A DNA stretch of 64,000 nt. Source: Treponema sp. C6A8 (GTDB lineage Bacteria > Spirochaetota > Spirochaetia > Treponematales > Treponemataceae). The notes under the pieces were generated by a model. The model was given only the letters and a program-made list of their open reading frames with translations. It searched no databases and had not been told where the DNA came from. Below are positions 27,391 to 35,790 of the stretch, one piece after another (position 1 is the stretch's first letter; the number at the start of each line of letters is the position of its first letter). The position numbers and the translations under genes were made by a program. Location of the stretch: the NCBI RefSeq assembly GCF_000619925.1, contig NZ_KK211042.1:1-64000 (forward strand), in the 5' to 3' direction.

Positions 27391-27561
27391 ATGGCATACA
27401 AAATCAATGATGCTTGTGTAAACTGCGGAACTTGCGAACCAGATTGTCCAGTTGGAGCAATCTCAGAAAGCGGAGATAAAAGAGTTATCGACGCTAACGC
27501 TTGTATCAGCTGCGGAACTTGCGCTGCTGAATGTCCAGCAGAAGCAATTGTAGAAGAGTAA
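27391..27561 (+). CDS. 2[4Fe-4S] ferredoxin, clostridial type
   Basis: This 56-residue electron carrier has two four-cysteine cluster motifs: C9-V-N-C-G-T-C-E-P-D-C-P (C9, C12, C15, C19) and C38-I-S-C-G-T-C-A-A-E-C-P (C38, C41, C44, C48). The two halves are clear internal duplicates. The ribosome binding site AGGAG is 5 nt before the ATG. It carries low-potential electrons in the cytoplasm, as expected for an anaerobe, and is a single-gene unit with its own promoter and terminator. It is short and easily missed by length-limited ORF calling. Confidence 0.96.
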   Translation: MAYKINDACVNCGTCEPDCPVGAISESGDKRVIDANACISCGTCAAECPAEAIVEE

Positions 27562-27582
27562 TTTCGTTTTACGATTTTACCC

Positions 27583-27620
27583 AAAGACAGGTTCTCTGGC
27601 AGGAATCTGTCTTTTTTATT
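27583..27620 (+). terminator. Terminator of the ferredoxin gene
   Basis: The stem AAAGACAG (27583-27590) pairs with CTGTCTTT (27607-27614), followed by TTTTTTATTTT. Confidence 0.8.
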
Positions 27621-27649
27621 TTAAAAACATAAGTTATTATTTAATAAGA

Positions 27650-28618
27650 ATGATTAAAAAGTTTCTGCTCCTGACAATTCTTTCCCTTTCCTCTCTCTGG
27701 GCGCAAGGCATAAACCAGCCAATAATAATAGAAAAGAATAAGCTGCCTGAATTAGACAGTCTTAAAGCCTATGTTTATATAGAAGAGGATGGGCAAAAAA
27801 AGCAGGAAAAAAATTTTCAGTTCATTCAGTTTTCTAAGATTATTGAAGATAACAACATCGCAGTAACAGCTGGACGGGAGCCTGAATATATATTCTATAA
27901 ATATAAGGTTTCAGAAAAATTTTCAGTTCTGGAACTCTGCGCCCGCTGCAATATTAAATACGACACAATCGTAACCTTGAATTCACTTGCCAGTAAAGAT
28001 GATGTAATAGAAGGAAAAACACTCATAATACCGACCGTTCAGGGACTTTTTATTCCCCTTGATAAGGGGCAGACGGCAATTGAAGTACTTTTACAGGAAA
28101 ATTATAAAAATCAAAACTTAACAAAATCAATCTTATACTATAAAATTGAAGAACGAAGTTTTGTGTTTTTGCAGGGATTAAGGCTGACTCCTACAGAGAG
28201 GGCTTTTTTTCTTGATTCCAGCCTGATGCTGCCGCTGGCCGAAGATACCTTTTACGTTTCTTCAGAATTCGGAAAACGTAAAAATCCGCTTTCCGGCCAG
28301 ATAAAGGATCACAACGGAATTGACCTTGCAGCACAGGAAGGAACTCCAGTCTATGCCGTAAAGGACGGAGACGTGGCTTACACAGTAAATGATGATCCGA
28401 CATTCGGAAATTACATCATCTTAAGCCATGATTTGGGAAAACAGACAAGTGTTTATGCCCATCTTTCAAAAATCTTTGTTGATCAGTACCAGCATATAAA
28501 AAAAGGTACTGTAATCGGGCTTGTAGGCCATACCGGCATGGCGACAGGGGATCATCTGCACTTTGAAATCCGCAAGGGTGGAAAGGCTATGAATCCGCGA
28601 GAGAAACTTGATTTTTAA
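27650..28618 (+). CDS. Exported M23 metallopeptidase with LysM-like domain
   Basis: The 322-residue protein has a signal peptide (about 1-19), a LysM-like peptidoglycan-binding segment (about 83-130, ending LIIPTVQG) and a C-terminal M23 domain (about 205-322). Zinc ligands and catalytic residues are visible: H221 and D225 (HNGID), H271 (YAHL), and H302 and H304 (DHLHFE). It is expected to cut peptidoglycan cross-links or to activate other enzymes in the periplasm. The next gene overlaps or abuts the stop, and both probably act at the cell wall. Confidence 0.93.
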   Translation: MIKKFLLLTILSLSSLWAQGINQPIIIEKNKLPELDSLKAYVYIEEDGQKKQEKNFQFIQFSKIIEDNNIAVTAGREPEYIFYKYKVSEKFSVLELCARCNIKYDTIVTLNSLASKDDVIEGKTLIIPTVQGLFIPLDKGQTAIEVLLQENYKNQNLTKSILYYKIEERSFVFLQGLRLTPTERAFFLDSSLMLPLAEDTFYVSSEFGKRKNPLSGQIKDHNGIDLAAQEGTPVYAVKDGDVAYTVNDDPTFGNYIILSHDLGKQTSVYAHLSKIFVDQYQHIKKGTVIGLVGHTGMATGDHLHFEIRKGGKAMNPREKLDF

Positions 28619-28625
28619 GGATTTG

Positions 28626-29630
28626 ATGAAGGTAGTATTGGAATTAAAGAAACTGCGATTTCTCTTTTTATTTCCAGTGGTTATGTCTTCTGCAGGCCAT
28701 CTTCTTTTTGCAGAAACATTCAGAACCAGTAAACTTTATTGTGCAGCTATAGAACAGGAACCCGGTTTTGAAACGCAGACCATACTGGGGACAAACGAAT
28801 CGCTTGCAATAAAACTTCCTCAAAAACGCAATTTTATTGAAGGAATTGAAATCAAATTTGATATTCCTGAAGATATTGCTTACTGGCAGGACTGCGTTGC
28901 ATGTTCTGTTTACAATAAAATCTCCCCTGCCCCGTCGGAAGATGTAATTGACTATTCCGCTACACGGGCATTTGTAAGTACCCTTCCCTGCAGACTTTCC
29001 TGGGTGCTTCAGATTCCATTAAAAGAAACAAATTTACTAAAAGAAAATCAGTATACGAGCCTGATGAAGGCTGTTGATTTTGAAGACGGCGTTATTTTTA
29101 TCCGCCTTCAGCCAGTCATGAAGGGCGTTCCTGAAGAAACTTTGAACTCAAAAATTAAGGCAACAATCAAGCCTATTCTTTCTGACAAGGGCGAACTTTT
29201 CATTCAGCTTTATACAGGCGGCAACAAAAAACTTGAAAACTGCACTGTATATGTTGATGACAATCTTGTGACTCTTCCTAAGAATAATACAATCCTTCTG
29301 GAAAAGGGTGTTCACGATATTTCCGTAACTTCAGCAGCATACAGAAATGAAATCCGTACTGTAAGAATTGACCAGGCAAAAACAACTGACATTAAAATTG
29401 AAATGAAAAGCATTGAGCCTGCAATTTTTGTAACGGCGCCGGAAGGAACATCAATATTCCTGGACGACAAGCCTTTCAAAAATCTTGGAAAAGAAAACAT
29501 CATCAGCGAAGGTGAACATAAAATCCGCTTTACAATCGGTGATTACGAAATTACCCGCACTCTCAGCGTCATCAAAGGTAAAACCTACAAAATCAACTGC
29601 TCTGTAGACCTTCAGATTGTAGAAGAATAA
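28626..29630 (+). CDS. Exported protein with PEGA-like repeats
   Basis: The start at 28626 has AAGGA 6 nt upstream; an ATG at 28608 inside the previous gene is rejected. The 334-residue product has a signal sequence (about 1-30). A beta-rich middle region is followed by two PEGA-like beta modules (about 185-265 and 270-330) with the typical pattern V.VDD..V.LP and IFLDDKPF. PEGA domains are common in spirochaete and myxobacterial envelope proteins. Adjacency to the M23 peptidase suggests a wall-associated role, but the function is unknown. Confidence 0.78.
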   Translation: MKVVLELKKLRFLFLFPVVMSSAGHLLFAETFRTSKLYCAAIEQEPGFETQTILGTNESLAIKLPQKRNFIEGIEIKFDIPEDIAYWQDCVACSVYNKISPAPSEDVIDYSATRAFVSTLPCRLSWVLQIPLKETNLLKENQYTSLMKAVDFEDGVIFIRLQPVMKGVPEETLNSKIKATIKPILSDKGELFIQLYTGGNKKLENCTVYVDDNLVTLPKNNTILLEKGVHDISVTSAAYRNEIRTVRIDQAKTTDIKIEMKSIEPAIFVTAPEGTSIFLDDKPFKNLGKENIISEGEHKIRFTIGDYEITRTLSVIKGKTYKINCSVDLQIVEE

Positions 29631-29659
29631 AATTTTCTTATATTTTTAATAAATTTTTA

Positions 29660-29785
29660 TATAATTATTAAAGTTTTTGGCTCTAGTACCCGATATTATA
29701 AATGTCAGGGACATTTTCCCCTCCCACCCATGTCCCTGGCTGCCTGATTAAGGCATGGCGCTGATTCATTCAGCGCCTTTTTTTT
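29660..29785 (+). ncRNA. Candidate small RNA with C-rich loop
   Basis: A TATAAT box (29660-29665, weak -35) precedes a 115-nt stretch with no ORF and three successive stem-loops. The first has the 9-bp stem CAGGGACAT/ATGTCCCTG (29706-29714, 29730-29738) with a pyrimidine loop containing CCCCTCCCACC. The second is TGCC/GGCA (29741-29755). The third is the terminator at 29757-29777 with a T8 tail. The C-rich loop is complementary to Shine-Dalgarno sequences, as in known regulatory sRNAs. It could instead be only the 3' end of the upstream mRNA. Confidence 0.5.
29757..29785 (+). terminator. Strong terminator before the PBP gene
   Basis: A perfect 8-bp stem GGCGCTGA/TCAGCGCC with a 5-nt loop is followed by eight T residues (29778-29785). 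Confidence 0.9.
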
Positions 29786-29828
29786 ATGCCCTTTTCGCAT
29801 ATCCAAAAAATCGTTATAATAACCTATT

Positions 29829-32408
29829 ATGAAAAAACTTACGAAAGCTCCACTCATTATATCTGGTGTCTTGTTTTTCTTTGCAATCGGCATAGGAGCA
29901 GCACTTGGAGCATCACTTGCAGCAACAAGGAATATCATAAACTCTGAATACATCACAGAATTTGAAACAGCATTGCCTACAAAACTTCTGGATATAAACG
30001 GCGAAGTAATCACGGAATTTGCTTCTGATGAAAAACGAGAAATCATTGCCTTCAATGATTTGCCGCAGCATCTTGTTGACGCCCTGATTACCCGTGAAGA
30101 CAGGATTTTCTTTTCACACAACGGTTTTAACCTTAAGGCTATTTTCCGCGGCGTCTTCGGTATTTTAACAGGCCGGTCGCTTGGTGGTGGTTCTACCCTT
30201 ACACAGCAGATTGCGGGAACCCTTTACTGTAACCGAAATGATAAATCCATTAAGCGTAAGCTTGATGAGCTCTGGTGGGCCATTCAGATGGAACGCCGCT
30301 ATTCAAAAAATGAGATTCTGGAACTTTATCTCAATAAGATTTATTTTGGTGGCGGAACTTACGGAGTAAACGCTGCTTCAAAATATTATTTCGGACACGG
30401 TGTTGAAAAAATTACACCGGCAGAAGCTGCAATTCTTGTTATTCAGCTTTCTAACCCTGCTTTTTACAATCCTTTTGACCATCCTAACCGCGCTATGGAC
30501 AGACAGAAAAACGTTCTGGATTCCATGGTTGCACAGGGCTTTATTACAAAAGACGAAGCTAACGAATCTTTCAATGATTTCTGGGCTGATTTTGACTATA
30601 CCCGAACATCTTCTTCGGCATATTTGATGCGTGATGATAAAGCACCATGGTTCAGTGAATATGTCCGCCGAGAACTTAGCGGCATGATGTACGGTTCAGA
30701 CAATATTTATACAGACGGATTTACTGTTAATACAACCTTGAATCTTGCCCATCAGAAAATTGCCCAGGATGTAATGGAAAAGTGGATCAGTAATGCTAAC
30801 ACCCGCTATAAGAAAGAACATTCTGCAAAGGCTGGAGTTGCTTACGGAACTTACGTTCCTATTTCAGAAATGATTGCCCTCCTGTTTAATATTCCAGGCC
30901 TTAAGGTAAGTGAGCAGAGAACAGAACTTGTTGCAAACAATGAATTTATCAACTCTGTCAATCCGGTGCTCGACATCATTTCCATGATGAACGGTTCTGA
31001 AAAACTTAAAATCAACATTATTAACCGCGCAGTTGCAATTTCAAAGCAGGCTGATGAAAAGAATACAATCGAAGGAACAATGATTGCCCTGGATCACGAA
31101 ACAGGCTACATTGACGCCCTTGTCGGCGGAAGCAAATTCGATCAGGAAAACCAGTTTATCCGCGCAACCCAGGCTAAGGTTCAGCCGGGTTCTACCTTCA
31201 AGCCTCTTTACTACTCTGCCGCAATTGATTCAAGAAAATTCACACCGACAACCATCATTTCTGACTCGCCGGTTGTTTTCCATACAGCAGACGGAAAGCC
31301 TTACATTCCTTTGAACTTCAAGGGTGAATGGGAAGGAGACGTAACAGTTTACCACGCCCTTACCCGTTCCATGAACGTTCCTTCACTTAAGGTTCTTGAC
31401 GGAATCGGATTTGAAGCCGCTATCAGCCGCGCTGTTGCCCTTCTGGGAATCTCTAAAGAGGATTTACCAACAAGAGCCTTTGTTCCTGGCTACCCTATCG
31501 GTCTTGGTGTTTGTTCTGTCCGCCCGGTTGAAATGGCACGCGCCTACGCAATTTTTGCCAACGGCGGTAAGGAAGTTACTCCAATGGCTATCAGAACCGT
31601 TGAAGACAAGAACGGCGACGTTATCTTGAATCCTGAGCTTGAAATCAGAAAGGCACAGGCAGCCAAGGGAGATAAGATTCAGGTTATCACTCCTCAGACT
31701 GCTTATGTAATGGTAAAACTTCTGGAGCAGACAGTCTTCAATGGTGGTACTTTGAGCGCCCAGAGCTGGCACTTTGAATATCGCGATGAAAAAGGAAAGA
31801 AATATACAATGCCTGCCGGCGGAAAAACCGGTACAACCCAGAACTGGGCTGATGCATGGACTTGTGGTTTTACACCTTACTATGCGGCTGCCTTCTGGTT
31901 CGGTTTTGATAAGCCTGGTCAGTCACTTGGTTTGAATATTACTGGTGCCACCCTTGCCGGTTATGCCTGGGGGGAATATTTTGATAAGGTTCACGCAGAC
32001 TTGCCTCTCAAGCAGTTCGCCCGCCCTCTTGAAGGCGTTGTAGAGGCAACAGTTTGTTCTGTGAGCGGTAAAATCCTTACAGACGGCTGCGGAGACCATA
32101 AAACAACTCAGTGGTATCTTGAAGGAACTCAGCCAACAGAAATCTGTCCGGTTCACTCAAGCCAGTCAAGTTCAATTATTGCTGTAAACCGCCTTGAACG
32201 TGAAATGTATAAATCAGGACATCGATACACCCAGAAGGTTGATGCAACACCTCTTAAACTTGACTTGAACTTCCTCAATTCAAATTATGTACCTCCACGA
32301 CGCAAATCAGATGATTTTGCCCAGGATCAGGAGCATGATAAGACAGAAAACACTGGCAATAAAGCAAAACAGAATGTAGAATATGATTATAACTATCTGA
32401 TGGAATAA
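29829..32408 (+). CDS. Class A penicillin-binding protein (glycosyltransferase/transpeptidase)
   Basis: The 859-residue bifunctional peptidoglycan synthase is anchored by an N-terminal transmembrane helix (about 9-33). The GT51 domain (about 55-240) shows the catalytic glutamate E90 in REDRIFFSHNGF and the GGSTLTQQ motif. The transpeptidase domain shows the active serine S455 (STFK), a SMN motif and KTGT (from K666). A Lys/Asp-rich tail follows. A TATAAT box lies 8 nt before the ATG and no Shine-Dalgarno sequence is visible, so the mRNA may be almost leaderless. Confidence 0.95.
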   Translation: MKKLTKAPLIISGVLFFFAIGIGAALGASLAATRNIINSEYITEFETALPTKLLDINGEVITEFASDEKREIIAFNDLPQHLVDALITREDRIFFSHNGFNLKAIFRGVFGILTGRSLGGGSTLTQQIAGTLYCNRNDKSIKRKLDELWWAIQMERRYSKNEILELYLNKIYFGGGTYGVNAASKYYFGHGVEKITPAEAAILVIQLSNPAFYNPFDHPNRAMDRQKNVLDSMVAQGFITKDEANESFNDFWADFDYTRTSSSAYLMRDDKAPWFSEYVRRELSGMMYGSDNIYTDGFTVNTTLNLAHQKIAQDVMEKWISNANTRYKKEHSAKAGVAYGTYVPISEMIALLFNIPGLKVSEQRTELVANNEFINSVNPVLDIISMMNGSEKLKINIINRAVAISKQADEKNTIEGTMIALDHETGYIDALVGGSKFDQENQFIRATQAKVQPGSTFKPLYYSAAIDSRKFTPTTIISDSPVVFHTADGKPYIPLNFKGEWEGDVTVYHALTRSMNVPSLKVLDGIGFEAAISRAVALLGISKEDLPTRAFVPGYPIGLGVCSVRPVEMARAYAIFANGGKEVTPMAIRTVEDKNGDVILNPELEIRKAQAAKGDKIQVITPQTAYVMVKLLEQTVFNGGTLSAQSWHFEYRDEKGKKYTMPAGGKTGTTQNWADAWTCGFTPYYAAAFWFGFDKPGQSLGLNITGATLAGYAWGEYFDKVHADLPLKQFARPLEGVVEATVCSVSGKILTDGCGDHKTTQWYLEGTQPTEICPVHSSQSSSIIAVNRLEREMYKSGHRYTQKVDATPLKLDLNFLNSNYVPPRRKSDDFAQDQEHDKTENTGNKAKQNVEYDYNYLME

Positions 32409-32439
32409 AAATCAGTCAGCAAAGGCGGCGGCAGAGAGA

Positions 32440-32847
32440 ATGTTAATAGCAATTAAGGATATTAAGATAAAGAAAAGAGTTCGCAAAGATTTAGGTGACC
32501 TTGAAAATCTTAAGGACAGCCTTAGAACTTATGGTCTGTTAAATCCTATTACTCTTAACAGCCGCTACGAACTGATTGCCGGGGAACGCCGTCTTACAGC
32601 TGCAATGCAGCTTGGCTGGACAAATATTCAGGCAAACATAATCGATAATCTTACAGAAGTCGAACAGCTGGAAATGGAAATTGAAGAAAACAACCAGCGA
32701 AAGGAATTTACAGATCAGGAGCTTCTGCAAGGCTATATGAGACTTGAGCGCCTTAGAAACCCGGGATTTTTCTACCGCATTTATTTATTCTTCAAGCGTC
32801 TTTTCCAGAAAATTGCAGACTGGTGGGCTAAGAGGAAGAAGAAATAG
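32440..32847 (+). CDS. Small ParB-N (ParB-like nuclease domain) protein with amphipathic tail
   Basis: The 135-residue protein has a ParB N-terminal domain (about 1-90) with the loop GLLNPITL and the nucleotide-binding motif AGERRL. It has no helix-turn-helix or dimer domain. Instead the last 30 residues form an aromatic and basic helix (FFYRIYLFFKRLFQKIADWW followed by AKRKKK), suited to membrane binding. CTP binding is an inference from the family. It starts 31 nt after the PBP gene, and its stop codon is supplied by a CACAGAT-type repeat. Confidence 0.82.
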   Translation: MLIAIKDIKIKKRVRKDLGDLENLKDSLRTYGLLNPITLNSRYELIAGERRLTAAMQLGWTNIQANIIDNLTEVEQLEMEIEENNQRKEFTDQELLQGYMRLERLRNPGFFYRIYLFFKRLFQKIADWWAKRKKK

Positions 32848-32878
32848 CCACAGATTGGACACAGATAAACACAGATTA
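32845..32878. repeat. CACAGAT repeat (family C), copy 1
   Basis: TAGCCACAGAT followed by GGACACAGATAAACACAGAT is shared with 49068-49099 in direct orientation, and with 47478-47517 and 49170-49209 in inverse orientation. The leading TAG is the stop codon of the ParB-N gene. Confidence 0.85.
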
Positions 32879-33763
32879 TTATTTTAGAAGATTTTCTATA
32901 ACTGAAATTATTTTTTCCATATCTTCTTTTAAGTGCCAGGGGGCATTTAAGACAAGCATTCCGCTTCCGTAAAGTCGAGGCGGATTTTTTTCGCTCTGTT
33001 GGTATTCCTTAAGGCTCATTTCCTGATGGCTGTCTTTGGCGGCTACTTCCAGACGCAAATCGCAGATTTCGGTATTTGGATTTACAGAACGTGCAGAAGA
33101 CTGAATGTCATTCAGCATCTGATTGATTTCCTGCTCGCGGTGGGAAAGAAGAGGATACCAGAGCATTATGATTCCGTTTGTCCATTTTTTATTTACGGCT
33201 GTAATTGTTTTAGCGCAGTCTGTGTAATCTGAAACTTCTTCGTAGCTTGGGTCGATTAGGACGGCACCCCGCTTGGTTTTAGGGGGCGTAAGAGCCTTGA
33301 GCATTTCAAAGCCGTTGCGGTTGTGAACCTGAACATTTTTACAGGGCGCTTCAAATTCCGGGTGCAGCATATTTTTTTTGAGATTTTCTACTTCCTGAGG
33401 ATGAAGTTCTGAGAGAACTATAAAATCCTGCTGACGGGAAATGACGCGGGCAATTTCCGGCGAGCCTGGATAGAAATTTTTGAAATAGTAGCGGTCAATC
33501 AGAGAAATATAATCGCTTAGTAGGGAATGCGAGCCGGAAATCTCCATCTTTGAAGAAATAAGACGGGAAATTCCCTTCTCTGCCTCGCCCGTTTTCTGGC
33601 TGCGGTTATCAAGCAGGTCGTAAAGGCCACTGCCGGAATGAGTATCAAAATAGGTGTAAGGCTTGTCCTTTTTGTTGAGGCTGGAAAGGACAAAAAAAAG
33701 CGTAAGATGCTTGAGGATGTCGGCATGGTTTCCGGCGTGAAAGGCGTGCTGATAGCTTAGCAT
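32879..33763 (-). CDS. rlmJ: 23S rRNA (adenine-2030-N6)-methyltransferase
   Basis: The 294-residue enzyme begins MLSYQHAFHAGNHADILKH, which is diagnostic for RlmJ. The SAM-binding segment FDTHSGSGLYDL and the catalytic motif IDPSYE (DPPYE in most relatives) are visible. It methylates an adenine of 23S rRNA. The ATG lies 7 nt inside the nadE 3' end, so expression is probably coupled. Confidence 0.93.
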   Translation of the reverse strand: MLSYQHAFHAGNHADILKHLTLFFVLSSLNKKDKPYTYFDTHSGSGLYDLLDNRSQKTGEAEKGISRLISSKMEISGSHSLLSDYISLIDRYYFKNFYPGSPEIARVISRQQDFIVLSELHPQEVENLKKNMLHPEFEAPCKNVQVHNRNGFEMLKALTPPKTKRGAVLIDPSYEEVSDYTDCAKTITAVNKKWTNGIIMLWYPLLSHREQEINQMLNDIQSSARSVNPNTEICDLRLEVAAKDSHQEMSLKEYQQSEKNPPRLYGSGMLVLNAPWHLKEDMEKIISVIENLLK

Positions 33764-35769
33764 GACTTGCCGCCTGTTTTAATGCCGCTAACCTCTGCTT
33801 CCAGTTCGTCGATTTCCTTAAGCCAGATTGCGGCTGAAGCATCGCTTGGCATTCGCCAGTCACCGCGCGGAGAAAGGTTGATTGTACCCACTTTTGCGCC
33901 GTCGGGCATGCAGGAACGCTTGAACTGCTGACTGAAAAAGCGGCGGTAGAAGGTGCGCAGCCATTTGAGTTTTGTTGCGTCGTCGTATGGAAGGTCGGCG
34001 TTTTTTGCAAGGAAGAAAATCTTCTTCGGGCTGAAGCCGAAACGCAAAAGATAATAGAGATAAAAATCGTGTAGCTCGTAAGGGCCGACAAGGTCTTCTG
34101 TAACCTGGCTGATTTTGCCGTCGGTTGGCGGAAGAAGTTCAGGGCTTACCGGAGTGTCCAGAATGTCGCGGAGAACGGCTGAGTAGGCCTTGTTACCGGC
34201 GTCAGCTGCCTGCTCGCAGAACCATTCAACAAGATAGCGGACAAGGGTCTTTGGAACCGAAGAGTTTACGCCGTACATGGACATGTGGTCACCGTTATAG
34301 GTGCACCAGCCCAGAGCAAGCTCAGAAAGGTCTCCTGTTCCGATTACGATGCCGTTTGTTTTATTGGCGTAGTTCATAAGAACCAGAGTTCGGGTGCGGG
34401 CCTGTCCGTTTTCGTAGGTGACGTCGTGAAGATTTTCGTCCTGACCGATGTCCTTAAAGTGTTGGCGGACTGCGTCTGCAATAGGGATTTCTTTTAAGGT
34501 AGCGCCGCATTCATTGGCAAGCTTGCAGGCATTATGATAAGTACGGTCGGTTGTACCGAAGCAAGGCATTGTAATCGCGGTGATTTTTTTGCGGTCGAAC
34601 TTACAGAGGTCGAAGGCGCGGCAGGTAACAAGAAGTGCAAGAGTTGAATCAAGACCGCCCGAAAGCCCGATTACAGCTGACTGACACTTGATATGACGAA
34701 GACGTTTTGCAAGGCCCTGAGCCTGAAGGGTAATTACCTGTTCGCAGCGGATGGTACGGTTTGCTTTGTCAGACGGCACGAAAGGATGAGGGTCGATGAA
34801 GCGTTTGAGAGTGCTGGTGCCACCTACCCCCGCCAGAGACTCCTCGTCCCCGCACAAATCAATTTGAACAGTCACATAATCTGCCGCAAAGGGAGCGTGG
34901 TTTACCGAAAAGCCGAAGCTTGTCGTACGGCGTCGCTCCTGACAGAGGCGTTCAATATCAATATCAGCGTAAATTATTTCGTCATCGCCAAAAAGCTCAG
35001 ACTGAGCAAGAATAGTTCCGTTTTCACAAATCATCTTGTGGCCTGCAAAAACCATATCCTGAGTGGATTCGTCTTTTCCGGCGTTAGAATAAATATAAGC
35101 CGCAATCAGCTTTGCGCTGTGGTTCTGAACAAGATTTCTGCGGTAATCAGCCTTACCGATAATTTCGTTTCCGGCAGAAAGATTAACGATAACGTTTGCG
35201 CCGTTGAGAGCATGGCGTGTAGAAGGCGGAAGCGGCGTCCAGAGATCCTCGCAGATTTCACAAGCTATTTTTACTTCAGGATTATTTTCATCACAAATAA
35301 GAATGTCAGTTCCAAAAGGTACATCATCAAAGCCCGCAAAAGAAATAAAGCGGGGTTCCATATCAGGCTGAAATGGAGTGAACTGACGGCGCTCGTAGAA
35401 CTCGCCGTAATTCGGAAGGAAGGTCTTTGCAATCAGGGCAAGAAGCTTTCCCTTATAAAGGGCAGCGGCACAGTTATAAATACCCTCACCAACCGCCAGC
35501 GGCAGTCCCACAAAAATAAGGCTGTCATGGCCGGCAGTTTCCTTAATTATAGAAGAAAGAGCAGCCTCGGCCCCCTTTTGCAGGCTTTTCTGGAAAAACA
35601 GGTCACCGCAAGTGTAGCCTGTAATTGAAAGTTCAGGAAAAACGACAATTTTTGCGCCAGCGGCACAAGCCTCTTTGGCAACCTTAATTATATTTTCTGC
35701 ATTAGTACTGCAGTCCGCAACCACAAGGCGCGGACTAAGGCAGGCAGCCCGAATAAAACCAAAATTCAT
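33757..35769 (-). CDS. nadE: Glutamine-dependent NAD+ synthetase
   Basis: The start MNFGFIRAA (ATG at 35769) matches the family; an in-frame TTG 18 nt upstream is less likely. The 670-residue protein has an N-terminal nitrilase/glutaminase domain with the Glu-Lys-Cys triad (FPELSITGY, AKTFLPNYGEFYE, ACEICEDLW). A C-terminal synthetase domain with the PP-loop GLSGGLDSTLAL follows. It makes NAD+ from deamido-NAD+ using glutamine as the ammonia source. No clear Shine-Dalgarno sequence precedes it; clpB ends 22 nt upstream. Confidence 0.96.
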   Translation of the reverse strand: MNFGFIRAACLSPRLVVADCSTNAENIIKVAKEACAAGAKIVVFPELSITGYTCGDLFFQKSLQKGAEAALSSIIKETAGHDSLIFVGLPLAVGEGIYNCAAALYKGKLLALIAKTFLPNYGEFYERRQFTPFQPDMEPRFISFAGFDDVPFGTDILICDENNPEVKIACEICEDLWTPLPPSTRHALNGANVIVNLSAGNEIIGKADYRRNLVQNHSAKLIAAYIYSNAGKDESTQDMVFAGHKMICENGTILAQSELFGDDEIIYADIDIERLCQERRRTTSFGFSVNHAPFAADYVTVQIDLCGDEESLAGVGGTSTLKRFIDPHPFVPSDKANRTIRCEQVITLQAQGLAKRLRHIKCQSAVIGLSGGLDSTLALLVTCRAFDLCKFDRKKITAITMPCFGTTDRTYHNACKLANECGATLKEIPIADAVRQHFKDIGQDENLHDVTYENGQARTRTLVLMNYANKTNGIVIGTGDLSELALGWCTYNGDHMSMYGVNSSVPKTLVRYLVEWFCEQAADAGNKAYSAVLRDILDTPVSPELLPPTDGKISQVTEDLVGPYELHDFYLYYLLRFGFSPKKIFFLAKNADLPYDDATKLKWLRTFYRRFFSQQFKRSCMPDGAKVGTINLSPRGDWRMPSDASAAIWLKEIDELEAEVSGIKTGGKSC

Positions 35770-35790
35770 GGAATTATTGTAGCACAAAAC

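Noticed and set aside
29672..29785. 4.5S (SRP) RNA, 6S RNA or tmRNA
   Set aside because: The SRP GGAAG/AGCAG domain, a 6S-type long bubble and a tRNA-like end are all absent.
34693..35628. 311-codon open frame on the plus strand
   Set aside because: It is antisense to nadE, whose glutaminase and PP-loop motifs are unmistakable. No ribosome binding site or recognisable domain.
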